From a bacterium UBP2_UBA2255 (GTDB lineage Bacteria; Edwardsbacteria; AC1; EtOH8): a stretch of 64,000 nt of DNA. Shown piece by piece: positions 8,754 to 17,760 of this stretch. The stretch spans positions 19,886-83,885 of the forward strand of contig DDXR01000073.1 in NCBI GenBank assembly GCA_002347565.1. Direction: 5' to 3'. The notes below the pieces were generated by a model. It saw nothing but the letters and a program-made list of their open reading frames with translations. It did no database searches and was not told the DNA's origin. Made by a program: the position numbers and the translations under genes. Each line of letters starts with the position of its first letter. Position 1 is the first letter of the stretch.

Positions 8754-9819
8754 GGAACTGCGCGACTGGCTGGGCCTGCTGTCGGTGCCGGGCATCGGCG
8801 CGGTGCGGTGCAACCAGCTGCTGCGGGAGTTCGGCTGCCCGCGCCAGGTGCTGCGGGCCGACCGCCGGCGCCTGCTGACGGTCGAGGGCATCGCCGACCG
8901 GACCGTGTCGGCCCTGCTGGGCGGCGGCGATCCTTGGTTCATCGACCGCCAGCTCGAAGTTTGCCAGCGGCTGGGCGCTGCCATCGTCTGCCAGGACGAG
9001 CCGGAATACCCGCCCTTGCTGAGGCAGCTGGTCGATGCCCCGCCCCTGCTGTTCGTGCGCGGCGCGCTGCGGACCGGCGACTCGCGCTGCGTGGCGGTGG
9101 TGGGGTCACGCACCGCCAGTCAGTACGGGAAGCGGATGGCTGAAACGCTGGGACGCGACCTGGCGAGCCGCGGCTTCACGGTGGCCAGCGGCATGGCCCG
9201 CGGCATCGACACGGCCGCCCATGCCGGCGCGCTGGATGCGGGCGGCCGCACCGTCGCGGTATTGGGCTGCGGCGCCGATCGCTGCTACCCGCCCGAGAAC
9301 GCCGGCCTGCGGGACCGCATCATCGAGCGCGGCGCGGTGATCTCGGAATATCCCTTCGGCGCTGCGCCGCTGGCCGGGCACTTCCCCAGCCGCAACCGCA
9401 TCATCACCGGCATGTCGCTGGGAACGGTGGCGGTGGAGGCCAGGGAGGACAGCGGCGTCTTCTCCAGCGTGCGCTGGGCCTCGGACCAGGGACGGGAGGT
9501 GTTCTCCGTGCCGGGGCCGGCGACCTCGGCCACCAGCCGGGGCACCAACAGGCTGATCAAGCAGGGCGCCAAGCTGGTGCAGGGCATCGACGACATCCTG
9601 GAGGAGCTCCCGGTCGAATCGGCGCCCGCGCCGCCGCGGCCCGAACCCGAGCCCTGCGAACGCCCGGTGTTCGACGCCCTGCGGGACGCGCCGCTGCACA
9701 TCGACCTGATCGCGCAGGGATCGAAGCTGAACACCGCCGCGGCGCTGCGCATCCTGCTGGCCCTGGAGCTCAAGGGCATGGCCCGCCAGCTGCCGGGCAA
9801 GCTGTTCGCAAGGGCCTGA
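8740..9819 (+). CDS. dprA: DNA-processing protein DprA
   Basis: Loads RecA on incoming single-stranded DNA during natural transformation. 359 residues: an N-terminal helix-hairpin/SAM-like region (LLSVPGIGAVRCNQLL), the Rossmann DprA domain from about residue 115 (VVGSRTASQYGKRMAE, ASGMARGIDTAAHAGAL, FPSRNRIITGMS, TSRGTNRLIKQGA) and a C-terminal winged helix of about 60 residues. The start overlaps the HEAT gene by 14 bases. No other competence genes are in the window. Confidence 0.95.
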   Translation: MRSPEELRDWLGLLSVPGIGAVRCNQLLREFGCPRQVLRADRRRLLTVEGIADRTVSALLGGGDPWFIDRQLEVCQRLGAAIVCQDEPEYPPLLRQLVDAPPLLFVRGALRTGDSRCVAVVGSRTASQYGKRMAETLGRDLASRGFTVASGMARGIDTAAHAGALDAGGRTVAVLGCGADRCYPPENAGLRDRIIERGAVISEYPFGAAPLAGHFPSRNRIITGMSLGTVAVEAREDSGVFSSVRWASDQGREVFSVPGPATSATSRGTNRLIKQGAKLVQGIDDILEELPVESAPAPPRPEPEPCERPVFDALRDAPLHIDLIAQGSKLNTAAALRILLALELKGMARQLPGKLFARA

Positions 9820-9854
9820 CCGTCCGGCCCCGCCCACCCATCGAGCAATTGGCG

Positions 9855-10436
9855 ATGAATGCTGCAACCATCCAGATCATGATCGGCCTGGCCGCCGGTA
9901 TCGGCCTGGCTGCCGCCACCGGCTTGCGGGTGTTCATCCCGCTGCTTGGTGCCAGCATCGCCGCACTGGCGGGGCATCTGACGCTGGCTCCCGGTTTCCA
10001 ATGGCTGGGAACCTGGCCGGCCCTGGCTGCGCTCTCCGCGGCCACGGCGATCGAGATCGCCGCGTACTATGTTCCGTGGCTGGACCACGCGCTGGACGCC
10101 ATCGCGGCGCCGGCAGCCGTCGCTGCGGGCACGCTGCTGACCGTGTCGCTGCTGGGCGAGATGTCGTCCTGCTGGCGCTGGACCCTGGGCATCATCGCCG
10201 GCGGCGGGGTGGCCGGCATCGTCCAGGCCGGCAGCATGCTGGTCCGCGGCGCCTCGGCGGCAGCCACCGGCGGCTTCGGCAACCATCTGGTCGCCACGCT
10301 CGAATTGGCCGGCTCGGTGGCCCTGACCGTCGTGGCCCTGCTGTTGCCGGCCATCTGCATTGTCGTCGTCGTCGCGCTGCTGGCGTGGGCCATCAGGCGG
10401 ATCGGCCGGTCTCGGCGGCATGCGGTCCCGTTATAG
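9855..10436 (+). CDS. DUF4126 family membrane protein
   Basis: 193 residues with about five hydrophobic segments and the family-like opening GLAAATGLRVFIPLLGASI and EIAAYYVPWLDHALDAIAAP. This matches DUF4126 as I remember it; no function is established. A TTG two codons upstream is also possible, but the ATG is preferred. It lies 35 bases after dprA and 16 bases before a lipoprotein gene in the same direction. Confidence 0.75.
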   Translation: MNAATIQIMIGLAAGIGLAAATGLRVFIPLLGASIAALAGHLTLAPGFQWLGTWPALAALSAATAIEIAAYYVPWLDHALDAIAAPAAVAAGTLLTVSLLGEMSSCWRWTLGIIAGGGVAGIVQAGSMLVRGASAAATGGFGNHLVATLELAGSVALTVVALLLPAICIVVVVALLAWAIRRIGRSRRHAVPL

Positions 10437-10452
10437 CGCGGAGGCGGTCAGG

Positions 10453-11163
10453 ATGACGCAGCTGCTGCCCATCATGCTGCTGCTGTGCGCCGTTCTTTCG
10501 TGCGCGCGTCACGCCGCGGTGCCTGCGACCAGTGCCGCAGGCACCGGCACGCGTGAATACGCCCTCGGCCAGCTGACCGTCAGGATCACCGAGGGCGGCC
10601 GCGCGCCATCGCCGCACGGCCCCCCGGCCGGCAGCTCGCTGGTGGAAGTGCTTGCGGACCGCGACGTGATCGTCCGGCAGACGGTGCCGCTGCATCCCCG
10701 CTCCGGAGGGGCATCGGGACTGATGGTCCCCCAGCACCAGCCGCTGCGACGCCACATGATCGCGGTTCGCCCCGGCGCCGACGGCGGCCGGCTGTTGGTG
10801 ATCGGCGGCGACGGCGTCCGCGACTATCCGGGCGGGAGGTTCTTCACGCTGGGCGGCGGCCTGTTCCTGCTGGCCGAGCGGGCGACCGCACCGGGCGACA
10901 CCATCACGGTGATCGACGCCAGGAACGGCCTGCTGCAGTGCTTTTTCAGCATGGACACCATCAGGGTCGAGCGGTGGTACGCCAACGACCGGTTCCATTT
11001 CTTCACCTACCGCTCGCTGGACAGGGTCGCGGGGCAGTGGGGCGCGGACACGGCCTGGGTGCTGGTGCCGAACCTGCTGCTGCAGCGGCTGGTGAAAGTG
11101 GAGAGGACCGAGATGAAGGGGCCGATCCGGCAGGTGGCCTACGAGTATGAGCCGGAGCAGTAG
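10453..11163 (+). CDS. Hypothetical lipoprotein
   Basis: 236 residues. The N-terminus MTQLLPIMLLLCAVLSC ends in a lipobox (VLSC), so it is predicted to be an envelope lipoprotein. The rest has several beta-rich stretches and no family I recognise. The longer upstream frame was rejected because the signal peptide begins at this ATG. The stop lies one base before the start used for the DUF362 gene. Confidence 0.7.
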   Translation: MTQLLPIMLLLCAVLSCARHAAVPATSAAGTGTREYALGQLTVRITEGGRAPSPHGPPAGSSLVEVLADRDVIVRQTVPLHPRSGGASGLMVPQHQPLRRHMIAVRPGADGGRLLVIGGDGVRDYPGGRFFTLGGGLFLLAERATAPGDTITVIDARNGLLQCFFSMDTIRVERWYANDRFHFFTYRSLDRVAGQWGADTAWVLVPNLLLQRLVKVERTEMKGPIRQVAYEYEPEQ

Positions 11164-11164
11164 C

Positions 11165-12280
11165 ATGCCGGCAGTCTCGCTGGCGACGTGCGCAACGTAT
11201 GCCTTGCCGGAGGTCCGAGCGGCCGTGGCCAGGGCCCTCGGTCCCTTGGGCGGCATCGGCGCCTTCGTCAAGCCAGGCAACAAGGTCCTGCTTAAGCCCA
11301 ATCTGTTGCAGGCTTCCTCGCCGGATAAAATGATCACCACCCACCCGGCCGTGGTCGAGGCGGTGATCCTGCTGGTCAAGGAGGCGGGCGGAGTCCCTTC
11401 GCTGGGCGACAGTCCGGCCGGCGCGGTCAAGTCGGTCGAGGACTACTGGAAGACCACCGGCATGTGGGACGTGTGCAAACGGCACGGGGCCGGGCTGGTG
11501 CAGTTCGAGAAGGGCGGCGTGGTCATGCGGGCGCGCAACGGCAGGAAGTACCATATCGCCAAGGCCGTCGCCGATGCCGACGTGGTCATCAACCTGCCCA
11601 AGCTCAAGACCCACAGCCTGACGTCGTTCACCTGCGCCGTCAAGAACATGTACGGCGTGATCCCGGGCCTCAGGAAATCCAACTATCACCGGGAGGCGCC
11701 CAAGCCGCTGGAGTTCGCGGCCATCATCGTCGATGTGTACGCGCTGGCCAAACCGCACCTGACCATCGTCGACGGCATCACCGGCATGGACGGGGCCGGG
11801 CCCGCCGCGGGCGATCCCAAGCAGCTGGGCCTGGTCGTGGCCGGCGCCGACGGCGTCGCCGTGGACGCGGTGGCCACGCACCTGCTTGGCAAGCGGCCGC
11901 TGGCGATCCCCACCACCAGAATCGCCCGCCAGCAAGAATTGGGCGAGACGGATGTCTCGAGGATCGCGCTGCGGGGCGACTCCTACGGCGTGCGCACGGA
12001 CTTCAGGTGGCCGCCGGGCTGGTTCTTCGCGCTGATCCCTGGTCCGCTGGCGCGGATCGCCGCCAGGCTGTTCCGGATCAAGCCGGCCATCCACGCGGAG
12101 ATGTGCGTCAACTGCGGTTTCTGCGTGGAGAGCTGCCCGGTGAGCGCGCTCGTACCCGGGGTCAAAGTCCCGGAGTTCGACTACCGGCTGTGCATCAACT
12201 GCCTGTGCTGCCAGGAGGTGTGCCCGCAGCACGCGGTGTACCAGAAGAAAAGCGCCATTGCCCGGCTGCTGCGGCCGTGA
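11165..12280 (+). CDS. DUF362 protein with C-terminal 2[4Fe-4S] ferredoxin domain
   Basis: 371 residues. The first about 290 match DUF362 (KVLLKPNLL, THPAVVEAV, NLPKLKTHSLTSFTCAVKNMYG), a redox-associated family with no firm function. The C-terminus has two clusters, CVNCGFCVESCP and CINCLCCQEVCP, which fit two 4Fe-4S centres. I prefer ATG 11165 over 11147 because homologues begin right at the first strand (here MPAVSLATC). It implies ferredoxin-type electron transfer in this organism. Confidence 0.85.
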   Translation: MPAVSLATCATYALPEVRAAVARALGPLGGIGAFVKPGNKVLLKPNLLQASSPDKMITTHPAVVEAVILLVKEAGGVPSLGDSPAGAVKSVEDYWKTTGMWDVCKRHGAGLVQFEKGGVVMRARNGRKYHIAKAVADADVVINLPKLKTHSLTSFTCAVKNMYGVIPGLRKSNYHREAPKPLEFAAIIVDVYALAKPHLTIVDGITGMDGAGPAAGDPKQLGLVVAGADGVAVDAVATHLLGKRPLAIPTTRIARQQELGETDVSRIALRGDSYGVRTDFRWPPGWFFALIPGPLARIAARLFRIKPAIHAEMCVNCGFCVESCPVSALVPGVKVPEFDYRLCINCLCCQEVCPQHAVYQKKSAIARLLRP

Positions 12281-12295
12281 CACGATCGTGATCGC

Positions 12296-13222
12296 GTGAA
12301 ACAATTCGGTTACATCCTGCAGTACTGGCTGCTGTGCCTGACCGGTTGGTGGGCCAACCTGCTGCCGCCGCGGATGGCGCTGGGATTCGGCGCCGTGCTG
12401 GGCGGGCTGGGCTACGTTGCCGGCGTGCGGCGGGACGTGGCGCTGGCGAACCTGTCCCGGGCGTTCCCGGAGAAACCGCCGCGTGAGGTCGCCGCCATCG
12501 CCCGGAAGCTCTACCGCAACCTGGGCCGGAACCTGGTCGAGTTGCTGCGGTTCCGGAATCAGTCGAAATCCTATATCGCGGCGCTGGTCAGTTTTGAAGG
12601 CGAGGAGCACATCAAGACAGCGCTGGCGGCGGGGCGGGGCGCGATCCTGGTCAGCGGGCACTTCGGCAACTGGGAGCTGTACGCCGCTGCCATCGCCTCC
12701 GCCGGCTACCCATTTTCGGTGGTGGTCTACCCCCAGCACAACGCCAGGGTGGACGCCCTGCTCAACCGGCTGCGGCAGGGCGCGGGGGTGGGGATCATCT
12801 ACAAGCGCAACGCCGCCAAGGACGTGCTGCGGTCGCTGGCGGCCAACCGGCTGGTGACCATGCTGGCGGACCAGGATGCGGGCCCAGACGGCGTGTTCGT
12901 CAATTTCTTCGGCCGGCCGGCCTCGACCACACGCGGACCGGCGCTGTTCGCGGTCAAGACCGGCGCTCCGATCATCACCGGGGTGATCGTGCGCGAACCC
13001 GGCGGCCGGCACCGCGGCATCGTCGACCCGCCGCTGTTCGCCGACCAGGCTGCCGACCGGGAAGCGGAGATCGCGCGGCTGACGCAGGAAGCGGCGGTAC
13101 GCCTGGAGCGGCGGGTGCGCGAACATCCGGACCACTGGTACTGGGTTCACCGGCGCTGGAAGACGGCGCCGGGCGGTGAGCGCAGCGCGGGCTACGGTGG
13201 GCGCGAAACCACAGTGGGGTGA
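12296..13222 (+). CDS. Lysophospholipid/lauroyl acyltransferase (LpxL/HtrB family)
   Basis: Inner-membrane acyltransferase of the lipid A late-acylation family. 308 residues: a hydrophobic N-terminus, then the catalytic HxxxxE motif in SGHFGNWELYA, and the conserved LADQDAGPDGVFVNFFG and YYWVHRRWK-like end (WYWVHRRWK). The GTG start directly follows the DUF362 gene (15-base gap). Lipid A acylation is inferred; the family also includes enzymes for other lipids. It supports a diderm cell envelope. Confidence 0.87.
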   Translation: MKQFGYILQYWLLCLTGWWANLLPPRMALGFGAVLGGLGYVAGVRRDVALANLSRAFPEKPPREVAAIARKLYRNLGRNLVELLRFRNQSKSYIAALVSFEGEEHIKTALAAGRGAILVSGHFGNWELYAAAIASAGYPFSVVVYPQHNARVDALLNRLRQGAGVGIIYKRNAAKDVLRSLAANRLVTMLADQDAGPDGVFVNFFGRPASTTRGPALFAVKTGAPIITGVIVREPGGRHRGIVDPPLFADQAADREAEIARLTQEAAVRLERRVREHPDHWYWVHRRWKTAPGGERSAGYGGRETTVG

Positions 13223-13226
13223 AACC

Positions 13227-13439
13227 ATGATGAAAGCACTGGCAGCCGCGTGCTGCCTGGCAGCCATCGGACTGGGCTGCACCGGGCAGAGCGAGGTCAA
13301 GACGAAGAACGAAGGCGACCAGCCGTTCGGCGTGTACCAGGGCGGTATCGATCGGGCGAGGGACGCCCAGCAGCAAGCCGGTCAGCGAGCCGCGGCCCAG
13401 GACTCGGCGGCAGCGGCGGGCGGGGAGCCCGGCCGGTGA
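13227..13439 (+). CDS. Small lipoprotein
   Basis: 70 residues: signal MMKALAAACCLAAIGLGC with a Gly-Leu-Gly-Cys lipobox, then a hydrophilic, Gln/Ala-rich tail with no recognisable domain. It begins four bases after the acyltransferase gene and lies 36 bases before mutL, so it is probably cotranscribed. Two adjacent ATGs (13227 and 13230) could both serve. Unknown function; an envelope role is likely. Confidence 0.65.
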   Translation: MMKALAAACCLAAIGLGCTGQSEVKTKNEGDQPFGVYQGGIDRARDAQQQAGQRAAAQDSAAAAGGEPGR

Positions 13440-13475
13440 CGCTCCGTCCCTTCAGCCCTGTGCGATAGGCCGCCG

Positions 13476-15170
13476 ATGCCGATCAGGGTCCTGCCGGACG
13501 ACATCGTCAACAAGATCGCCGCCGGCGAGGTGGTCGAGCGGCCGGCATCTGCGGTCAAGGAGTTGGTGGAGAACGCCCTGGACGCCGGCGCCGGGTCGGT
13601 CGAGGTGGAGATCGCCGGGGGCGGCCTGCGCGCCCTGCGTGTCGCCGACGACGGCCGGGGCATGGCGCCAGGCGAGATGGCGCTGGCCCTGCGGCGACAC
13701 GCCACCAGCAAGATCGCCGCCTTCGATGACATCTACGCCATCGCCAGCTACGGCTTCCGGGGCGAGGCCCTGCCCAGCATCGCCGCGGTGTCGCGCCTGA
13801 CCCTGACATCGCGCCCGGCGGGCGCGGACTTCGCCTGGGCCATCCTCTGCGAATCGGGGCGGACGATCTCGGAGAAGGCCGCGGCGGCGGGGCAGGGGAC
13901 GACGGTGACGGTCGAGGACCTGTTCGCCAGCGTCCCGGCCCGGCGCAAGTTCCTCAAGTCGGAGCAGAACGAGACCAGGCGCGTCACCGACGAGGTCACG
14001 GCCCAGGCGCTGGCCAGTCCCGGCGTCGCCTTCACCCTGATCGTGGACGGGCGCGAGGCGCTGCTTTGCCGTCCCGGCGCCGCCGCCGTCAGGGCGGCGG
14101 ACGTTCTCGGCTCCGAGCTGTTCGGCAACATGGTTGCCTTCGACCACGGCCGGCGTCCGGTGCGGGCGCACGGCTTCGTATCCCGGCCGACGCACTTGTG
14201 GCCCCGGCGCCGGGAACAGCTGATCTTCGTCAACGGGCGCCGGGTCAGCGACCGGCTGGTGCACGCCGCGGTCTGCCAGGCCTACGGCCCGGCGCTGCAG
14301 GGCAGGCATCCGGCGTACCTGGTGTTCATCGAGATTTCACCAGCCCAGGTGGACGTCAACGTCCATCCCGCCAAGAGCCAGGTGCGGTTCAGGGACGAGC
14401 CGCTGGTGTTCAGCACGATCAAGGCCGGCGTCGCCAGGGCGGTCTTTTCCGAAGGAGACTCGCACTTCCCGCCGTCCGAAGCCGCCGCCGCATATGTCCC
14501 GGCCGGCGCGGCGCCGATTGGTGAGGCCTTGGCGTCGGTGCGCGAGCTGTTCGCCAATCCCTACCGACCGGTGGGACCGCCGGGGCCGGCGCCGGGCGAG
14601 TCGCAGCCGGTGGTCGCCTACTGGCAGGCCCACAACGCGTACATCCTGGCGGAGACCAAGACCGGGATCATCGTCATCGACCAGCACGCCGCCCACGAGC
14701 GGATCCTGTACGAGGAACTGCTGAAGCCCGGGGAGCGTCGCCGGGCCCAGCAGCTGCTGTTTCCCCTGACGGTGGAGCTGACGCCGGCCGAGCTGGGGGT
14801 GTTCGTGCAGCACCAGGAATCGTTCCAACGTCTGGGCTTCGACGCCCGTCAGTTCTCGGGCCGGACCATACTGGTCGAAGGCCTGCCGTCCGAGGCCGGC
14901 GCCGCGGTCGACGGCGCGGCCGTGATCCGGGGAATGCTGAGCGACCTGGGCGCGACCGGGACCGCGACCGACGATCCGGTTGCGGCGATCGCGCGTTCGT
15001 TCGCCTGCCGGGCGGCGGTCAAGGCAGGTCAGCCGCTGTCGCAGATCGAGATGGGCCGGCTGGTGGACCGGCTGTTCGCCACCAGCTCGCCCTACCTCGA
15101 TCCCCACGGCCGGCCGGCGGTGATCAAGCTGTCGCTGGACGACCTGGACCGCAGGTTCGGCCGCTCATGA
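13476..15170 (+). CDS. mutL: DNA mismatch repair protein MutL
   Basis: 564 residues. The N-terminal GHKL ATPase has KIAAGEVVERPASAVKELVENALDAGA split over motif I, then DDGRGM, ATSKI and GFRGEALPSI. The C-terminal domain has the endonuclease motif DQHAAHERILYE (DQHAx2Ex4E, near residue 402) and ACRAAVKAG, so it should nick DNA like MutL of bacteria lacking MutH. Oddity: the usual CPHGRP metal-site motif reads DPHGRP here. The stop overlaps the miaA start (ATGA), and mutL-miaA is a common pair. Confidence 0.95.
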   Translation: MPIRVLPDDIVNKIAAGEVVERPASAVKELVENALDAGAGSVEVEIAGGGLRALRVADDGRGMAPGEMALALRRHATSKIAAFDDIYAIASYGFRGEALPSIAAVSRLTLTSRPAGADFAWAILCESGRTISEKAAAAGQGTTVTVEDLFASVPARRKFLKSEQNETRRVTDEVTAQALASPGVAFTLIVDGREALLCRPGAAAVRAADVLGSELFGNMVAFDHGRRPVRAHGFVSRPTHLWPRRREQLIFVNGRRVSDRLVHAAVCQAYGPALQGRHPAYLVFIEISPAQVDVNVHPAKSQVRFRDEPLVFSTIKAGVARAVFSEGDSHFPPSEAAAAYVPAGAAPIGEALASVRELFANPYRPVGPPGPAPGESQPVVAYWQAHNAYILAETKTGIIVIDQHAAHERILYEELLKPGERRRAQQLLFPLTVELTPAELGVFVQHQESFQRLGFDARQFSGRTILVEGLPSEAGAAVDGAAVIRGMLSDLGATGTATDDPVAAIARSFACRAAVKAGQPLSQIEMGRLVDRLFATSSPYLDPHGRPAVIKLSLDDLDRRFGRS

Positions 15171-16066
15171 CCGGGCCGGTGCCGGCGATCGCCGGTCCCA
15201 CCGCGGCGGGGAAGACCGCGGCGGGGCTCGAACTTGCGGAGCGGCTGGGCGCCGAGATCGTCTCGGCCGACTCGCGCCAGATCTACCGCCTGCTCGACAT
15301 CGGCACTGCCAAGCCGACGGCGGCCGAGCGGAACCGCGTTCCGCACCATCTGGTCGACTTCCTCGACCCGGACCGGGCCTACAGCGCGGCCGATTACGCG
15401 GCCGGCGCCCGCGCGGCGATGGACGAGCTCGACGCGCAGGGCAGGCGATACCTCGTGGTCGGCGGATCGGGCCTGTACCTCCGGGCGCTGATTGAGGGCC
15501 TGGCCGCGATCCCGCCGGCCGATCACGCGCTGCGGCAGGAACTCGCGGAGTTCGCCGAGTTGCATGGCAAGGCAGCGCTGCACCAGCGGCTGGCCGGGAT
15601 CGACCCCGCCACGGCGGCGCGGCTCCAGCCCAACGACACGGTGCGCATCGTCCGGGCGCTGGAGGTCCACGCCCTGACCGGGAAGCCCATCAGCCAGTGG
15701 CACGCCAACGAACGGGTCACGGACCATCGAAGGTACCGGCTGGTGGTGCTGGACGTGGACCGCGACGAGCTGTACCGCCGGATCGATCGCCGGGTCGACG
15801 CCATGATCGAGCAGGGGCTGGTGGCCGAGGTCCGCGGCATCCTCGACCGGGGGCATCCGCCGTCGCTCAACTCGCTGCGCACCGTCGGCTACCGTGAGGT
15901 CATCGCCCACATCGAGGGCGAATGCGATCTCGACCGGGCCATCGAGCTGATCAAGCGGAACACCCGCAACTTCGCCAAGCGGCAGTTGACGTGGTTCCGC
16001 GGGATGAAGAACGCGGAGTGGGTGGATGACAAGCACGTAGAACGAATATTCAGCAAGATTGTTTGA
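15167..16066 (+). CDS. miaA: tRNA dimethylallyltransferase MiaA
   Basis: Adds the dimethylallyl group to A37 of tRNAs reading UNN codons. 299 residues; P-loop GPTAAGKTAA, DSRQIYR, GTAKPT, the VGGSGLYLRAL strand and the C-terminal RNFAKRQLTWFRG are intact. It is translationally coupled to mutL through a four-base overlap. It is followed by a 160-base spacer that holds the inverted-repeat element at 16083-16144. Confidence 0.96.
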   Translation: MTGPVPAIAGPTAAGKTAAGLELAERLGAEIVSADSRQIYRLLDIGTAKPTAAERNRVPHHLVDFLDPDRAYSAADYAAGARAAMDELDAQGRRYLVVGGSGLYLRALIEGLAAIPPADHALRQELAEFAELHGKAALHQRLAGIDPATAARLQPNDTVRIVRALEVHALTGKPISQWHANERVTDHRRYRLVVLDVDRDELYRRIDRRVDAMIEQGLVAEVRGILDRGHPPSLNSLRTVGYREVIAHIEGECDLDRAIELIKRNTRNFAKRQLTWFRGMKNAEWVDDKHVERIFSKIV

Positions 16067-16082
16067 GAGCACAACTCGCATT

Positions 16083-16144
16083 GTCATTCCTGCGAAGGCA
16101 GGAATCCACGAAATGTACTGGATACCAGCCTGCGCTGGTATGAC
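16083..16144. repeat. 62-bp MITE/REP-like element with two hairpins
   Basis: The element is bounded by GTCAT (16083-16087) and ATGAC (16140-16144), which are inverse complements. Inside are two perfect 8-bp hairpins with 4-base loops: ATTCCTGC/GCAGGAAT (16086-16093, 16098-16105) and ATACCAGC/GCTGGTAT (16122-16129, 16134-16141). This layout is typical of short dispersed elements seen in many genomes. It may also end the miaA transcript. A degenerate relative may lie at 16884-16939. Confidence 0.7.
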
Positions 16145-16226
16145 ACCAAAGTCACAAGCTCATTTCAGTTGACGCCCCCAAGAGTAACAATTATCCCCTG
16201 TATGCCCAACGAAGGAGACAACGGAC

Positions 16227-16871
16227 ATGAAGCTGTTCATCGACACCGCCAACGTGGCGGAGATCCGGGAGGCCGCCGGCTGGGGCATCATCGACGGCGT
16301 GACCACCAACCCCAGCCTGATCGCCAAAGAGGGGCGGGACTTCACGCAGGTGGTGCGCGAGATTTGCGCCATCGTCGACGGGCCGGTCTCGGCCGAAGTG
16401 GTCAGCACGGACGTCGAGGGGATGCTGCAGGAGGCCGAGCCGCTGATCGCCATCCACCGGAACATCGTGATCAAGATCCCGATGACGCTGGAGGGGCTGA
16501 AGGCGACCAAGGCGCTGTCGCAGAAGGGCGTGAAAACGCACGTGACGCTGATCTTCTCGGCCAACCAGGCGCTGCTGGCCGCCAAGGCCGGCGCCACGTT
16601 CATCAGCCCGTTCGTGGGGCGGCTGGACGACGCCTCGGAGTACGGCACCGACCTGATCGCCGACATCATGGACATCTACCGGAACTACGGGTTCAAGACG
16701 GAGGTCCTCGCGGCCAGCATCCGCAACCCGCTGCACGTGCTGGACTGCGCCAAGGCCGGAGCCCACATCTGCACCGCGCCGCTGTCGGTGCTCAAGCAGC
16801 TGGCGCAGCACCCGCTGACCGACCTCGGCATCAAGAGGTTCCTGGACGACTGGGCCAAGGCCAAGAAGTAA
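16227..16871 (+). CDS. fsa: Fructose-6-phosphate aldolase/transaldolase-like protein
   Basis: Short transaldolase of the TalC/FSA type, 214 residues, that transfers or releases a dihydroxyacetone unit in the non-oxidative pentose phosphate route. It has MKLFIDTANVAEI, GVTTNPSLIAKE, the Schiff-base lysine in IVIKIPMT, and ISPFVGRLDD. Preceded by AAGGAG. It is the first of a sugar-interconversion group with the split transketolase downstream. FSA and transaldolase activities cannot be told apart from this reading. Confidence 0.9.
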   Translation: MKLFIDTANVAEIREAAGWGIIDGVTTNPSLIAKEGRDFTQVVREICAIVDGPVSAEVVSTDVEGMLQEAEPLIAIHRNIVIKIPMTLEGLKATKALSQKGVKTHVTLIFSANQALLAAKAGATFISPFVGRLDDASEYGTDLIADIMDIYRNYGFKTEVLAASIRNPLHVLDCAKAGAHICTAPLSVLKQLAQHPLTDLGIKRFLDDWAKAKK

Positions 16872-16883
16872 GTTGAAATCGTC

Positions 16884-16939
16884 GTCACTGAGACCTGGAT
16901 CGCCTCGCCCGCGCAGCACGGGACCGGGATCGCGATGAC
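16884..16939. repeat. Possible degenerate dispersed repeat
   Basis: The 79-base gap between the transaldolase and transketolase genes begins its non-coding motif with GTCACTGAGACCTGGATCG and ends with GGGATCGCGATGAC. The ends are weak inverse complements (GTCA / TGAC), and GGATCG occurs twice in direct orientation. It resembles the widespread 'GTCAT...GATCGC...ATGAC' class of short repeats. The case is weaker than for 16083-16144. Confidence 0.35.
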
Positions 16940-16950
16940 AACGCAGTAAG

Positions 16951-17760
16951 ATGAACGTCAGCCGCATCCGCGACACCGCGCGGCAGCTCCGCCGCGACAT
17001 CGTCGAGATGACCCACTGTGCGGGCTCGGGCCATCCCGGCGGGTCGCTGTCGGCGGCAGAGATCATGGCCGTGCTGTACTTCCACGTGATGCGGCACGAC
17101 CCGGCCCGGCCGCAGTGGGAAGCCCGCGACCGTTTCTACCTGTCCAAGGGCCACGCCTGCCCGGTGCTGTATGCGGCGCTGGGCGAGGACGGGTACTTCG
17201 CTACGGCCGAATTCAAGCGGTTCCGGAAGCTGGGGTCTCTGCTGCAGGGCCATCCCCACCGGCTGAAGACGCCCGGGGTGGAGGCATCCAGCGGCTCGCT
17301 GGGGCAGGGCCTGTCGCTGGCCGCGGGCACGGCGCTGGGCCTGCGGATGGACAAGCGCAAAAGCCGCGTCTTTTGCCTGCTGGGCGACGGCGAGCTGCAG
17401 GAGGGCCAGGTGTGGGAGGCGGCGATGGCGGCCGGCCACTTCCGGCTGGACAACCTCTGCGCGGTCGTGGACTACAACAACCTGCAGATCGACGGCGCGG
17501 TGGAGCAGGTGATGGGCCTGGCCCCGCTGGCCGACAAGTGGCGGGCCTTCCGCTGGAACGCGCTGGAGGTCGACGGTCACTCGGTGGACGCGCTGGTGTC
17601 GGCCTTCGACCGGGCGGCCAACACCAGGGGCAAGCCCACCGTGCTGCTGGCCAAGACGGTCAAGGGCAAGGGCGTGTCGTTCATGGAGGACAAGGCGGAG
17701 TGGCACGGCCGGGCGCCCAACCGGGAGGAGTACGAGAAGGCGATGGAGGAGCTTACCTGA
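16951..17760 (+). CDS. Transketolase, N-terminal (TPP-binding) subunit
   Basis: 269 residues covering only the TPP pyrophosphate-binding half of transketolase: SGHPGGSLSAAEI, DRFYLSKGHACP, the TPP motif GDGELQEGQVWEA and the NN of VVDYNNLQIDG, ending with VKGKGVSFMED. The partner half is encoded at 20244-21230, 2.5 kb away; in most genomes with split transketolase the two halves are adjacent. Works with the transaldolase upstream in C3-C7 sugar exchange. Confidence 0.93.
   Translation: MNVSRIRDTARQLRRDIVEMTHCAGSGHPGGSLSAAEIMAVLYFHVMRHDPARPQWEARDRFYLSKGHACPVLYAALGEDGYFATAEFKRFRKLGSLLQGHPHRLKTPGVEASSGSLGQGLSLAAGTALGLRMDKRKSRVFCLLGDGELQEGQVWEAAMAAGHFRLDNLCAVVDYNNLQIDGAVEQVMGLAPLADKWRAFRWNALEVDGHSVDALVSAFDRAANTRGKPTVLLAKTVKGKGVSFMEDKAEWHGRAPNREEYEKAMEELT

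Noticed and set aside
11003..13300. Minus-strand open frame of 765 codons
   Set aside because: Shadow of the DUF362 and acyltransferase genes; low-complexity translation with no domains.
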